A stretch of 64,000 bases of DNA from Candidatus Manganitrophaceae bacterium (GTDB lineage Bacteria; Nitrospirota; Nitrospiria; SBBL01; Manganitrophaceae), in the NCBI GenBank assembly GCA_016200325.1, contig JACQEZ010000016.1, forward strand, positions 248,001-312,000, written 5' to 3'. The position numbers and the translations under genes are program-made. Shown piece by piece: positions 17,440 to 26,371 of this stretch (positions within the stretch are counted from its first letter, which is position 1; each line of letters begins with the position of its first letter). Below the pieces are notes generated by a model. The model worked only from the letters and a program-made list of their open reading frames with translations, was not told the DNA's origin and did no database searches.

Positions 17440-18369
17440 TTATCGTTGCGTCGGCCCCAAGACCCCGCCGAACGGGGTCCAGGTATAGCTGTTGGGAAAC
17501 ATGTCATCCAAAAAGAGATGAATGAGCCCGCGCACCCCTGCATGATTGCCGCTGCGATCGTTCAGCGGCAAGATCGCTTCCACGCCCAGCTCGTAATATT
17601 TGCCCGCCCAGATCACCCCCGGATTGGCCGTCGCGACCGTTTGGCCTGCGTTCGGTCCGTTCAATGGCTGCTCAAAACTGAACTCGGTGATCGGCACCAG
17701 GCGGCTGAACGGCCAGCCGATCCCGATGTCTTTGATGAACGATTGAAGGTACAAAATGCTATATTCGACGACAAAGCCATAACTGAGGGTATTGGCAATC
17801 TCAGCCGCTTCCGTGCTCCGGTTCCCGACCGGTGCACTCAATCCCACCTGTCCGGTGATCGCCAACGGCCGTAGATATTGTAATGCGTCGGGGAGGTCTC
17901 CCAATCCATAGACGAAAAGAAGCTGCGGAGCGATGGCACTGTGGGCTTCTCTTCCGATCTCTTTGGTGCCGGTTCCTCCGAGCTCCCATCCCAAGGCGGA
18001 GGTCACCAAAAATTCATGTTCCGGCACCCGAAGCATCGCATATTTCACCATCAGCCCGATATTTTCAAATCCGCGCACACTGGGGGAGCCGTCGTTCGGA
18101 CGGATCTGATCATACGCTCCATCGAGATCGACCGAAAGGTTCTGCGACAGCCGCTTTGAGATCCCAAAACCATAAACATTGCTCAAAACGTCATTGTCTT
18201 TTTGATGGGAGAAGGCGAGCAGATCGGCTTCATCGGAGGGAAACGGATCGGTCACCGTCAGCGATTCCGGAACGAAGCGTTTGCCGATGACGCCATGGGC
18301 AAACAAAAGCTGTGGAGATAAAACGAGCATGGAAAACAGGACAAAAAGCACAAATCGATATCGTCGCAT
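17440..18369 (-). CDS. Predicted outer-membrane beta-barrel protein of the Cop cluster
   Basis: A 309 aa exported protein with a signal peptide (residues about 1-24, ending LFA) and a mature start HGVIGKRF. The body has alternating strands and short turns, for example NLSVDLDGAYDQI and HEFLVTSALGWELGG, and resembles transporter-like outer-membrane proteins often found beside copper genes. It does not end in the classic aromatic residue. No exact function can be given. It lies 11 bases upstream of copC, so a role in copper or heavy-metal handling is inferred from context. Confidence 0.7.
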   Translation of the reverse strand: MRRYRFVLFVLFSMLVLSPQLLFAHGVIGKRFVPESLTVTDPFPSDEADLLAFSHQKDNDVLSNVYGFGISKRLSQNLSVDLDGAYDQIRPNDGSPSVRGFENIGLMVKYAMLRVPEHEFLVTSALGWELGGTGTKEIGREAHSAIAPQLLFVYGLGDLPDALQYLRPLAITGQVGLSAPVGNRSTEAAEIANTLSYGFVVEYSILYLQSFIKDIGIGWPFSRLVPITEFSFEQPLNGPNAGQTVATANPGVIWAGKYYELGVEAILPLNDRSGNHAGVRGLIHLFLDDMFPNSYTWTPFGGVLGPTQR

Positions 18370-18449
18370 TGATTTTTCCTCCTCATCCCGGCAGACGGAC
18401 TCACATCCGAACCGCCGCCTGAAAGACCCAAGATCGCTGATCGCCCTGT

Positions 18450-18773
18450 TTATGAGATGAATGCTTCAAGCAGAGGAGGGGCACGATCGTGCGTCTTCCA
18501 AACCACCCGCTGGGAGGGGAAAGAAACGAGGAAAAGAAAAGAAAACCCAAGAAAAAGAATAAAAAATGGGGGCAGCGCGGGAGGGACCTTCTCCGCCACC
18601 GAGGTGTCACAGGCGAGAAGACACCCGAGGGGGTGATCCGGGGCAGAGGACTGATGATGTCCGTGGCGCGACACACCCGTCTGACCGAAACAGTATGTGC
18701 CGAGAATCACGGCGGCCGTATAAACAAAAATGAGGAGCGGCATTACCGCCTTTTGGGAGAGAGGTCGAACCAT
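18450..18773 (-). CDS. Small His/Cys-containing membrane protein at the head of the Cop cluster
   Basis: 107 aa from the ATG at 18773, or 97 aa from an in-frame ATG at 18743 that has a better purine-rich ribosome site. Two predicted membrane helices (about 12-30 and 66-86) flank a loop with His37, His39, His40, His47, Cys51 and Cys55. That loop looks able to bind a metal ion. I do not recognise the family. It lies 80 bases upstream of the outer-membrane protein gene on the same strand. Coding status rests on the membrane pattern and the metal-like loop. Confidence 0.5.
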   Translation of the reverse strand: MVRPLSQKAVMPLLIFVYTAAVILGTYCFGQTGVSRHGHHQSSAPDHPLGCLLACDTSVAEKVPPALPPFFILFLGFSFLFLVSFPSQRVVWKTHDRAPPLLEAFIS

Positions 18774-18815
18774 AGCTAGGAGTATATTCCCAGTCTTCCC
18801 AAAAAAGCAAACAGA

Positions 18816-19442
18816 CTACCGTTTGATACTCACCGACACCCCATCTCGGAGTGGAATGATCGTGGAGGTCAGCTCGGGACGGGCATAGATCGCTTTGTTG
18901 AAAGCCTGAATTCCGGCCGTGTCGGGATCGGTGGAGGAGGAGGTGACCCGGCCGCTCCAGAGGACATTGTCGGCAATGAAGAGGCCGCCGGGCCGCAGAA
19001 GCGGGATGCCGAGGGAAAGGGCGTCCAGATAGGATTCTTTATCGATGTCGCAGAAAATAATGTCGAATGGGCCGTCCGCCGGGGTTATCAGCTCCAGCGC
19101 ATCTCCCTGGCGGAAGGTCACCCGATCGATCAAGCCGGCGCGGGTCAGGAAGTCGGTTCCCTGAGCGATCCGATCGGCCGACCCCTCCGTGCAGATCACC
19201 TTTCCGGTCTTGGGAAGCCCCTTTGCGAACCAATAAGCGGAGTAACCGAATCCGGAGCCGAACTCCGCAATCCGCTCCGCATGATGGATGAGCGTTAGCT
19301 GATGGAGAAGGCGTCCGACCAGCGGCCCGACGATCGGAAATCGGATCTTTTCCGCCAGCGCCTCCATCTCCGCCACCACCGGCTCCCGCGGCGGAAGAAG
19401 ACGCTCTAAATATTCCTCGATATGTGGATCGACAATATCCAT
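18816..19442 (-). CDS. SAM-dependent O-methyltransferase (catechol/caffeoyl-CoA type)
   Basis: A 208 aa class I methyltransferase. The SAM site is IAEFGSGFGYSAYWFA (about residues 58-73), followed by the acidic strand VICTEGSADR. FDIIFCDIDKESY and FIADNVLWSGRV are the metal and substrate signatures of O-methyltransferase family 3, which includes caffeoyl-CoA and catechol enzymes. The substrate is not predictable. It lies 25 bases after aspA on the same strand and may share its transcript, though no pathway link is obvious. Confidence 0.85.
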   Translation of the reverse strand: MDIVDPHIEEYLERLLPPREPVVAEMEALAEKIRFPIVGPLVGRLLHQLTLIHHAERIAEFGSGFGYSAYWFAKGLPKTGKVICTEGSADRIAQGTDFLTRAGLIDRVTFRQGDALELITPADGPFDIIFCDIDKESYLDALSLGIPLLRPGGLFIADNVLWSGRVTSSSTDPDTAGIQAFNKAIYARPELTSTIIPLRDGVSVSIKR

Positions 19443-19467
19443 CTGTTGAACCGCTTTCCGCTTGGCG

Positions 19468-20865
19468 TTATTCGCTCGGCTCGGTCATCTGGATCGGATT
19501 GAGAATTTCATCGACCTCTTTCGGTGAGAGAATTCTTTTTTCGATGATGATCTCCCGAAGCGGCTTTCCGGTGGCGGCCGATTCTTTCGCCACGACCGCC
19601 GCCGCTTCGTATCCAATCCTGGGATTGAGAATCGTCGCGAGCCCGACGCTCGTCTCCGCATAGGCTTTGCAGCGCTCGCGGTTGACCGTGATCCCTTTCA
19701 CACATCGCTCGGTGAAGAGGTCGATGTCGCGCGTCAAGATCTCGATCGACTGGAGGAGGTTGAAGTTGATCACCGGCATCATCACATTCAACTCCATCTG
19801 GCCCGCCTGCGCCGCCATCGTGATCGTCAGGTCGTTTCCGATCACATGGAAGCAGACCATGTTCGTCACCTCCGCCATCACCGGATTGACCTTCCCCGGC
19901 ATGATCGACGATCCCGGCTGAACCGGCGGGAGGACGATCTCGGCGAGACCGGTTCGCGGCCCGGAGGAGAGAAGCCGAAGGTCGTTGGCAATCCGGATCA
20001 CCTCCACCGCCAGCTCACGCAAGGCGCCGGAGATCTCGACAAAATCGGCCATGCTCTGCATCCGCTCGAAGAGGTTGTTGGAGGGGACGACATCGAGACC
20101 GGAAATCTTTTTGACCGCGGCAACCATCTTCTTCTTGTAATCGGGATGGGTGTTGATGCCGGTTCCAACCGCAGACCCGCCGATGCCGAGCTCCTTCAAC
20201 CCTTCCGAGGCGGCGGTGATCCGCTTGCGCGCGCGCGAAACCGCGCGGGCATAACCGGAGAATTCCTGTCCCAGCCGAATCGGCACGGCATCTTGCAAAT
20301 GCGTCCGGCCCGACTTGATCACATCGTCGAACTCCTTCGCCTTCTCGGAAAGTCTTTTTTCAAAGCGGGCCAGGACCGGATCGAGCTCACGGAGCTTCAG
20401 AAGGGCCGCCACCCGCATCGAGGTTGGGAAGACATCGTTGGTCGATTGCGACATGTTGACATGGTCGTTCGGGTGAACGAGCTTGTATTCGCCCCGTTTC
20501 CCGCCGAGCATTTCGATCGCCCGGTTGGCGATCACCTCATTGGTATTCATATTGTGCGATGTTCCGGCGCCGGCTTGAAAGACATCGACGACGAATTGAT
20601 CGTTCCACTTTCCGTCGATCACCTCTTCGGCCGCCTTTTGGACAATTTTGCCGATCTTGGGATCGAGTTTTCCGATCGCCATGTTCGCCTGGGCCGCCGC
20701 CCATTTGACCATCGCCGTCGCCCGGATGAAGGTTGGATGCGGCCGCAGTCCGCTGATCGGGAAGTTGGCAATCGCCCGGGCCGTCTGGACCCCATAGTAG
20801 GCCGACTCCGGGACTTCCAGCTCGCCCAATGAATCCTTCTCCTTACGGACCTTCAGACGTTCCAT
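19468..20865 (-). CDS. aspA: Aspartate ammonia-lyase (class II fumarase/aspartase superfamily)
   Basis: Reversibly splits aspartate into fumarate and ammonia. 465 aa. Superfamily signatures: GAGTSHNMNTNEVIANRA, HPNDHVNMSQSTNDVFPTS and the catalytic loop GSSIMPGKVNPVMAEVTN. The GAGTSHNMN and HPNDHVN forms favour aspartase over fumarase C, which usually has GSGTQTNMN. The start is the ATG at 20865 because AAGGAGTCACG precedes it; an ATG ten codons earlier lacks a site. It may feed fumarate to the TCA cycle or provide nitrogen. Confidence 0.88.
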   Translation of the reverse strand: MERLKVRKEKDSLGELEVPESAYYGVQTARAIANFPISGLRPHPTFIRATAMVKWAAAQANMAIGKLDPKIGKIVQKAAEEVIDGKWNDQFVVDVFQAGAGTSHNMNTNEVIANRAIEMLGGKRGEYKLVHPNDHVNMSQSTNDVFPTSMRVAALLKLRELDPVLARFEKRLSEKAKEFDDVIKSGRTHLQDAVPIRLGQEFSGYARAVSRARKRITAASEGLKELGIGGSAVGTGINTHPDYKKKMVAAVKKISGLDVVPSNNLFERMQSMADFVEISGALRELAVEVIRIANDLRLLSSGPRTGLAEIVLPPVQPGSSIMPGKVNPVMAEVTNMVCFHVIGNDLTITMAAQAGQMELNVMMPVINFNLLQSIEILTRDIDLFTERCVKGITVNRERCKAYAETSVGLATILNPRIGYEAAAVVAKESAATGKPLREIIIEKRILSPKEVDEILNPIQMTEPSE

Positions 20866-21087
20866 TCGTGACTCCTTGCTCAAAAGGGTTTCCAAACCAA
20901 ATAACGCTCAGGATAATAGGCGGCTGAATATGATCGATTCGAGAATCCGATCGGCCCCTCGAAAGCTTCGCCTAAAATGAAAATTATTCTAATCGTCTTG
21001 CGGCGGATGATCAAGAGAAATCAGGAAGGGATCGTTGACTTTGACGAGAGTGAAATTGATGTAGTAAACTAATTTCAGGAGGTCCAC
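20866..21087. promoter_or_regulatory. Divergent intergenic region between aspA and a small gene
   Basis: About 220 bases with no gene. Near its right end TTGACG (21041-21046) and TAAACT (21065-21070) at 18-base spacing could drive the small plus-strand gene, but would leave almost no leader before the AGGAGG at about 21077. An alternative -35 TTGACT is at 21035-21040. Confidence 0.3.
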
Positions 21088-21285
21088 ATGAACGAGAAGA
21101 TCTTGCTGGAAAAAGTAGACGGGGGTTACATTGTGGCGGAAGCGAACCCGGAGCCCAAACACCCGACCGATCTTTGGATCAACAAAGCGGTCTTTACCGA
21201 CTTTAGCTCCGCCGTAGAAGAGATCCGGAGACGCCTTCGGGTGTCGGACATCATTGCATCCAAGGAAGGGAAGCTGACCCTTTAA
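21088..21285 (+). CDS. Small conserved-looking cytoplasmic protein, function unknown
   Basis: A 65 aa protein starting with ATG at 21088 behind a near-perfect ribosome site (AGGAGGTCCAC). The sequence is balanced and foldable, alternating beta-like and helical segments (KVDGGYIVAEANP, AVEEIRRRLRVSD), with no signal or membrane segment. No family is recognised. It stands alone, divergent from aspA and convergent with lipA, which ends 34 bases downstream. The strong ribosome site is the main reason to accept it as real. Confidence 0.7.
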   Translation: MNEKILLEKVDGGYIVAEANPEPKHPTDLWINKAVFTDFSSAVEEIRRRLRVSDIIASKEGKLTL

Positions 21286-21318
21286 GCCTCACCGGATCAG
21301 GATGGAAACGCGCTTCAT

Positions 21319-22227
21319 TTAGGGGATGATCGGCAAGGTTCCAGGGAGCTCGCGCGCCTGGCTTTCGGCGTGGTAGGAGCTTCGAACGAGCGGGCCGGCT
21401 TCGACGTGGGCCAGTCCCATCCGCTCTCCTTCTTCTTTCAATTGAGCAAACTCGTCCGGGTGGACGAAGCGGACGACCGGAAGGTGTTTGGCGGTCGGCT
21501 GCAGATATTGACCCAGCGTTAAAATGTCGCAGCCGATTTCGACCAGGTCGGCCATGACGGCCCGCACTTCGTCTATCGTCTCCCCCAATCCCAGCATCAA
21601 TCCGGTCTTTGTGAGAAGCCCCGCTTCCTTCGACCAGGCGAGCAACTGCAGCGAGCGGTCGTATTTTGCCTGGGGACGGACATGCGGATGAAGGCGTGGC
21701 ACCGTCTCGGTATTGTGCGCCAGAATCTCAGGTCGGGCCGCCAGGACCAGATCGAGCGCCGTTTTCTTCCCCTGAAAATCGGGGATCAGCACTTCGACTG
21801 TACAACTCGGAGCGCGCGCTCGGATTTTTCGGATCGATGCGGCGAAGAGCTCCGCCCCGCCATTCTCCAATTCATCCCGATTCACCGAGGTCACGACGAC
21901 ATGTCCAAGGCCGAGCGCGGCCACCGCCTCCGCCAAATGGTCCGGCTCGGCGAGGTCTAACTCCGTCGGACGTCCGAAGGTCACCGCGCAGAAACCGCAG
22001 CTGCGGGTGCAGATATCCCCGAGAATCATAAACGTCGCCGTCCCGATGTTCCAGCACTCCCAAATGTTCGGGCACTGCGCCTCCTCGCAGACGGTGTGAA
22101 GGTTCAGCGCTTTGACCAGCTGGCGGATCTTCAAGTAGTTGGCCCCGGTCTTCGGCTGAACCTTAAACCAGGGGGGAAGCCGCTCGGTACGCCGTTGCGG
22201 CGGGGTTAGGAAATGTCGTTCGGGCAT
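21319..22227 (-). CDS. lipA: Lipoyl synthase
   Basis: Radical-SAM enzyme that inserts two sulfurs into octanoyl groups on lipoyl domains. 302 aa. The auxiliary cluster motif CEEAQCPNIWEC and the radical-SAM motif CTRSCGFC are both intact; RSSYHA near the C-terminus supplies the serine ligand. The ATG at 22227 has an AGGAG ribosome site. It is the last gene after pdhA, pdhB, pdhC and lpdA, so the enzyme that builds the cofactor is made with the complex that uses it. Confidence 0.97.
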   Translation of the reverse strand: MPERHFLTPPQRRTERLPPWFKVQPKTGANYLKIRQLVKALNLHTVCEEAQCPNIWECWNIGTATFMILGDICTRSCGFCAVTFGRPTELDLAEPDHLAEAVAALGLGHVVVTSVNRDELENGGAELFAASIRKIRARAPSCTVEVLIPDFQGKKTALDLVLAARPEILAHNTETVPRLHPHVRPQAKYDRSLQLLAWSKEAGLLTKTGLMLGLGETIDEVRAVMADLVEIGCDILTLGQYLQPTAKHLPVVRFVHPDEFAQLKEEGERMGLAHVEAGPLVRSSYHAESQARELPGTLPIIP

Positions 22228-22239
22228 GATGCTCCTAAA

Positions 22240-23646
22240 TTAAATATAATGAATCGCTTCCCCAAAGATGGCCCCGCCCGCCTCCATCACCGCCTCGGAG
22301 AGGGTCGGATGCGGATGGATCGCCTGTTTTAATTCCAGCGCGGTCGCTTCGACCGTCTTGGCCAGGACAAACTCGCCGATCAGCTCGGTCGCTTCCGGGC
22401 CGATGATGTGCGCCCCCAGGATTTCGCCATACTGCGCATCGGCGACGATCTTGACGAACCCTTCGGTCTCTCCCAGCGCAACGGCCCGGCCGTTCGCCGC
22501 GAGGGGATATTTTGCGACCTTGATCTCGTGGCCCGCCTCGCGCGCCTTCGCCTCGGTCAGGCCGACCGAGGCGACCTCCGGATGACAGTATACCGCGCTC
22601 GGAATATTCAGCAGATCGACCGGCGGCCGCTCCATTCCGGCGATCGCTTCAACCACCGAGACCCCCTGCGCCATGGCCCCATGGGCCAGCGCCGGCCGGG
22701 TCGTCACATCGCCCAGGCCGAAGACATTCGGCACGTTGGTCCGCATCCGCGCGTCGACTTTGATCAACCGTCGCTTCTCATCGATCGCGACACCGATCGC
22801 ATCAAGACCGATCCCATCAATGTTGGGAGCCCGGCCGATGGCGACCAAGATCGCGTCGGTGGTGATCGTTTTTCCCCCCTCCGCCGTTTGCAGCTCGATG
22901 GCGAAACCGCCGTTCTGATCTTTGATCGGCCCCACCCGGGTCTGGGTGAAGAGCTCGATCCCCCGCTTCTTGAAGCTCCGCTCCAGCAGCGTCGTCACCT
23001 CGCGGTCTTCTAAAGGAAGAAGGGTCGGCAGCATCTCGACGATCGTCACCTTGACCCCATAGACCGAATAAACATAAGCGAACTCGACGCCGATCGCGCC
23101 GCCGCCGATAATCGTGATTGAGCGGGGGAGTTCCCGAAGGAGCAGCGCCTCATCGCTGGTGAGGACCCGTCGTCCGTCGACATTCAGCCCGGGCAGGCTT
23201 CGAACGCGGCTGCCGGTGGCGATGATAAGATTCTCTCCCCGAACCCTCTTTTTTCCGTCGGCCCCGGTTACTTCAATCTCATTGGGTGAGAGAATTTTCC
23301 CGACGCCGGTGTAGATATCGACCTTGCTCTTCTTCATGACATGCTGGAGACCGGTATAGAGCTTCTGAATCACCTTTTTGCTTCGATCAATCGCCTGGCC
23401 GAAGTCGGCGCGAATGTTGTCGACTTTGATTCCAAACTCTTCCGCATGTTGGATGAGCGAGAGGACCTCGGCGTTCCGGATGATCGCCTTTGAAGGGATA
23501 CAGCCGTGGTGAAGGCAGACCCCGCCGACCGCCTCCTTCTCGACGACGGCCACCTTTAAACCGAGCTGCCCGCCGCGGATGGCGGCGACATAGCCTCCCG
23601 GCCCCCCTCCTAAAATGATGACGTCATAGCTTTTATCGTCGGCCAC
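22240..23646 (-). CDS. lpdA: Dihydrolipoyl dehydrogenase (E3)
   Basis: Reoxidises dihydrolipoamide on the pyruvate dehydrogenase complex, passing electrons via FAD to NAD. 468 aa. FAD site IILGGGPGGYVAAIRG, redox-active disulfide GGVCLHHGCIPSK, NAD site IIGGGAIGVEFAYVYS, and the C-terminal HPHPTLSEAVMEA with the catalytic His-Glu pair. The GTG start at 23646 is backed by GAGGAG. It lies 12 bases ahead of lipA. A 195-base gap with imperfect repeats separates it from pdhC. Confidence 0.97.
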   Translation of the reverse strand: MADDKSYDVIILGGGPGGYVAAIRGGQLGLKVAVVEKEAVGGVCLHHGCIPSKAIIRNAEVLSLIQHAEEFGIKVDNIRADFGQAIDRSKKVIQKLYTGLQHVMKKSKVDIYTGVGKILSPNEIEVTGADGKKRVRGENLIIATGSRVRSLPGLNVDGRRVLTSDEALLLRELPRSITIIGGGAIGVEFAYVYSVYGVKVTIVEMLPTLLPLEDREVTTLLERSFKKRGIELFTQTRVGPIKDQNGGFAIELQTAEGGKTITTDAILVAIGRAPNIDGIGLDAIGVAIDEKRRLIKVDARMRTNVPNVFGLGDVTTRPALAHGAMAQGVSVVEAIAGMERPPVDLLNIPSAVYCHPEVASVGLTEAKAREAGHEIKVAKYPLAANGRAVALGETEGFVKIVADAQYGEILGAHIIGPEATELIGEFVLAKTVEATALELKQAIHPHPTLSEAVMEAGGAIFGEAIHYI

Positions 23647-23717
23647 CTTTAACTCCTCTTATATGTGGCGTTATATGTGGAGCCGGCGCTGGAAGAAGTC
23701 TTTTGTATTCGATCTTC

Positions 23718-23832
23718 ACACCAGGTGCGCCCTACCCCACACCCCCTCTTACTTAAATTTCATACGGAACAGCATCGGGGAATTCCTAATCGACTTTAGG
23801 CCTTTCCATCAGGCACGCCCTGTCCCACCCCC
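23718..23832. repeat. Two-copy imperfect GC-rich repeat between pdhC and lpdA
   Basis: Copy A (23718-23745) and copy B (23807-23832) share the pattern CA-C/T-CAGG-2 bases-CGCCCT, then CCCAC and a C run. They are about 60 bases apart, in the same orientation, inside the only large gap of the pdh operon. They could be a REP-like element or a processing site. Confidence 0.45.
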
Positions 23833-23841
23833 TGGTGATCG

Positions 23842-25212
23842 CTATAGCGCCAGATAGAGCGGGTTCTGAAGAATCCGCTTTAACTCTTTTAAGAACTCCG
23901 CCGCCTGTACGCCGTCGGCCACCCGATGATCGGTCGAGAGGGTCACCTTGACCGTCCTGCCGATCTCAATCTTACCGTCGGTCACAATCGGCTTCTGTAA
24001 AATCGATCCGACCGCCAACACCCCCGACTCCGGCGGGGTGATAATCGCGCTGAACGATTCGACGTCGTACATGCCGAGATTCGAGACACTGAAGATCGCG
24101 CCGGTATACTCCTCCGGCTTCAATCCTTTCTCACGGGCCCGCTTCACCTTATCGCGGACGTCGGCTGAGATCTCCGAGAGGGTCTTATGATCGCAATTCC
24201 GAATCACCGCCGTGATCACCCCATCGGGAACGCCGATGGCGAGACCGACGTCGATCGAATTCGCAATGCGGACCCGATCTCCAAGAAAGGTCGATCGGTA
24301 CCCGGGAAACTTTTGCAGCGTGAGCGCGGCCGCTTTGAGGAAGAGCTCACTCAATGTCAGCTTCACCCCATTGGGCGCATTCTCCATTTCGTCTCGGAAA
24401 GAAAGGATCTTTCCCATATCGATTTCGGAGGTGACATAGAAGTGGGGCACCGGCGCTTTGCTCTGGGTCATCCGCTTGGCGATCGCCTTGCGGATCATTG
24501 ACAGCTCAACCTCTTCCCCTTGAATCTGGGAAACGGCCGCTGTGCCCGCACCCGTCTCCTCCCTCCCTTTGGTTGCCGCCTGCGGTCCCGCGGCGCCCTC
24601 TCCCGCGCCCGCTTCTTCGACATCCCGCTGGGTGATCCGCCCCCCCGGCCCGGACCCCTTGACCGACCTCAGATCAATCCCCCGCTCCTGGGCAATCTTT
24701 CTCGCGAGCGGCGACGCTTTGATCTCCTCTCCCTCGGAGCGGAGCGGCGGGGCGGCAGCCGGTCTCTCTTTTTTTTGAGCTTCCTTTGTTTGAGCTTCCT
24801 TCGCAGAGGTCTCTTTATTGGGAGGCGTCGGCGCCCGGGTTCCCGCTTCTTCCTGGGGCGAGGTCTCTGCCTGGGGTCCGGGCGGCTTCTCCCGCTCCGC
24901 AGGCGCCCCCTTCAGCTCCTTCTTCCGCATCCTCGGCTTTGCTTCGTGGGAGAGGACCTCGTCGACATCCTCATCTTCGCGCGCAATCAGGGCGATCAAA
25001 TCCCCCGATGGAACGACATATCCTTCCGGGACGAGAATCTTTTTCAACGTTCCCGAGGCGAAGGCCTCGAGATCCATGACCGCTTTGTCGGTCTCGACCT
25101 CGGCGATCGGGTCGCCGCTCTCCACCTTATCCCCCTCGTGCTTATACCATTTGAGGAGAACCCCTTCTTCCATCGTGTCGGTCAACTTGGGCATCACAAC
25201 GCGGTTTGCCAT
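23842..25212 (-). CDS. pdhC: Pyruvate dehydrogenase E2, dihydrolipoamide acetyltransferase
   Basis: Core of the pyruvate dehydrogenase complex; transfers acetyl groups from lipoate to CoA. 456 aa from the ATG at 25212, chosen because MANRVVMPKLTDTMEEG is the usual lipoyl-domain start and a GAGGG site precedes it. Order: one lipoyl domain (lysine in ETDKAVMD, about residue 44), a charged Pro/Ala/Glu linker, the E3-binding domain (ASPLARKIAQERGID), a second linker and the catalytic domain with the active-site STDHRVADG near the C-terminus. It lies between pdhB and lpdA. Confidence 0.95.
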   Translation of the reverse strand: MANRVVMPKLTDTMEEGVLLKWYKHEGDKVESGDPIAEVETDKAVMDLEAFASGTLKKILVPEGYVVPSGDLIALIAREDEDVDEVLSHEAKPRMRKKELKGAPAEREKPPGPQAETSPQEEAGTRAPTPPNKETSAKEAQTKEAQKKERPAAAPPLRSEGEEIKASPLARKIAQERGIDLRSVKGSGPGGRITQRDVEEAGAGEGAAGPQAATKGREETGAGTAAVSQIQGEEVELSMIRKAIAKRMTQSKAPVPHFYVTSEIDMGKILSFRDEMENAPNGVKLTLSELFLKAAALTLQKFPGYRSTFLGDRVRIANSIDVGLAIGVPDGVITAVIRNCDHKTLSEISADVRDKVKRAREKGLKPEEYTGAIFSVSNLGMYDVESFSAIITPPESGVLAVGSILQKPIVTDGKIEIGRTVKVTLSTDHRVADGVQAAEFLKELKRILQNPLYLAL

Positions 25213-25341
25213 AAGAACCCTCATTTCTATTAGAATGTGGAGGCCCGTGCGGCGACTGAAGGAAAAGGTTCCTCCGATGCCCCTACGCCCCGCGGCTCGG
25301 ATCGGCAAGGCCTGCGCTTCACCTTTTACCTTTGAACTGAA

Positions 25342-26322
25342 TTATTCCAGGTACATCACTTTTTTGACCGCATGAATAATTTTTTCGGAGCTGGGGAGCG
25401 CCGCCTGCTCCAGATTCTTCGCATACGGAATCGGCACATCTTCTCCCGTCACCCGTTCGACCGGGGCGTCGAGAACATCGAGCGCCTCGTGACTGATCCG
25501 ATCGGCGATTTCAGCGCTCACGCCGGCATAAGGCCACGCCTCTTCCACAATCACGACGCGATTGGTTTTTCGGACGGAATGGAGGATCGTCTCCAGATCC
25601 AACGGACGGAGCGTTCGCGGGTCGACCACCTCGGCGTCGATTCCTTGCTTTGCCAATTCCTCCGCCGTCCTCAGACAGAGCAGCAGCATCTTCGACCAGG
25701 CGATCAGGGTGACATCTTTCCCTTCTCGCTTCACATCGGCGACCCCAATCGGGATCGTGTAATCCCCTTCCGGCACCTCTCCCATGGTTCCATAAAGGGC
25801 CTGCGCCTCAAAACAGATCACCGGGTTGTTGTCCCGAATGGCGCTTTTGAGCAGCCCCTTTGCATCTTTAGGAACGGAAGGGGCGATGACTTTGAGACCA
25901 GCGATGTGACAGTAGAGCGACTCCAGGCTCTGAGAGTGCTGCGCGGCGAGCCGCGCGGCCGAGCCGCCCGGCCCCCGAACAACCATCGGGACGGTGAACT
26001 GGCCTCCCGACATCGATCGGATCTTGGCGGCGTTGTTGATGATCTGATCCATCGCCAGGATCGAGAAATTAAAGGTCATCATCTCGATGATCGGGCGGAG
26101 CCCGACCATCGCTGCGCCGATGCCGACCCCGGTGAAGCCGGCCTCGGTGATCGGGGTGTCGATCACCCGCATCGGCCCGAACTCTTCGAGCATCCCCCGG
26201 CTCACTTTGAATGCACCCTGATAGAAGCCGACCTCCTCCCCCATCAGGAAGACTTTTTCATCGCGGCGCATCTCCTCGCTCATGGCTTGGCCGAGCGCTT
26301 CACGGTAAGCAATATGGGCCAT
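25342..26322 (-). CDS. pdhB: Pyruvate dehydrogenase E1, beta subunit
   Basis: Second half of the alpha2beta2 E1 decarboxylase. 326 aa. Visible family features include VFLMGEEVGFYQGAFKVSRG, ITEAGFTGVGIGAAMVGLRPIIEMM and the C-terminal half with LRPLDLETI and VIVEEAWP. The ATG at 26322 has a CGGAGG ribosome site. It lies 49 bases downstream of pdhA. The split alpha/beta form, rather than the single-chain AceE type, is the one found in Gram-positives, mitochondria and many deep-branching bacteria. Confidence 0.95.
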   Translation of the reverse strand: MAHIAYREALGQAMSEEMRRDEKVFLMGEEVGFYQGAFKVSRGMLEEFGPMRVIDTPITEAGFTGVGIGAAMVGLRPIIEMMTFNFSILAMDQIINNAAKIRSMSGGQFTVPMVVRGPGGSAARLAAQHSQSLESLYCHIAGLKVIAPSVPKDAKGLLKSAIRDNNPVICFEAQALYGTMGEVPEGDYTIPIGVADVKREGKDVTLIAWSKMLLLCLRTAEELAKQGIDAEVVDPRTLRPLDLETILHSVRKTNRVVIVEEAWPYAGVSAEIADRISHEALDVLDAPVERVTGEDVPIPYAKNLEQAALPSSEKIIHAVKKVMYLE

Positions 26323-26371
26323 TCAACCTCCGGATTGAAAAAAATACAAAACAAACAATTTGATATTCTCT

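Noticed and set aside
24520-25233. A 237-codon Arg/Leu-rich frame antisense to pdhC
   Set aside because: Low-complexity composition mirrors the Ala/Pro/Glu linkers of the lipoyl enzyme on the other strand.
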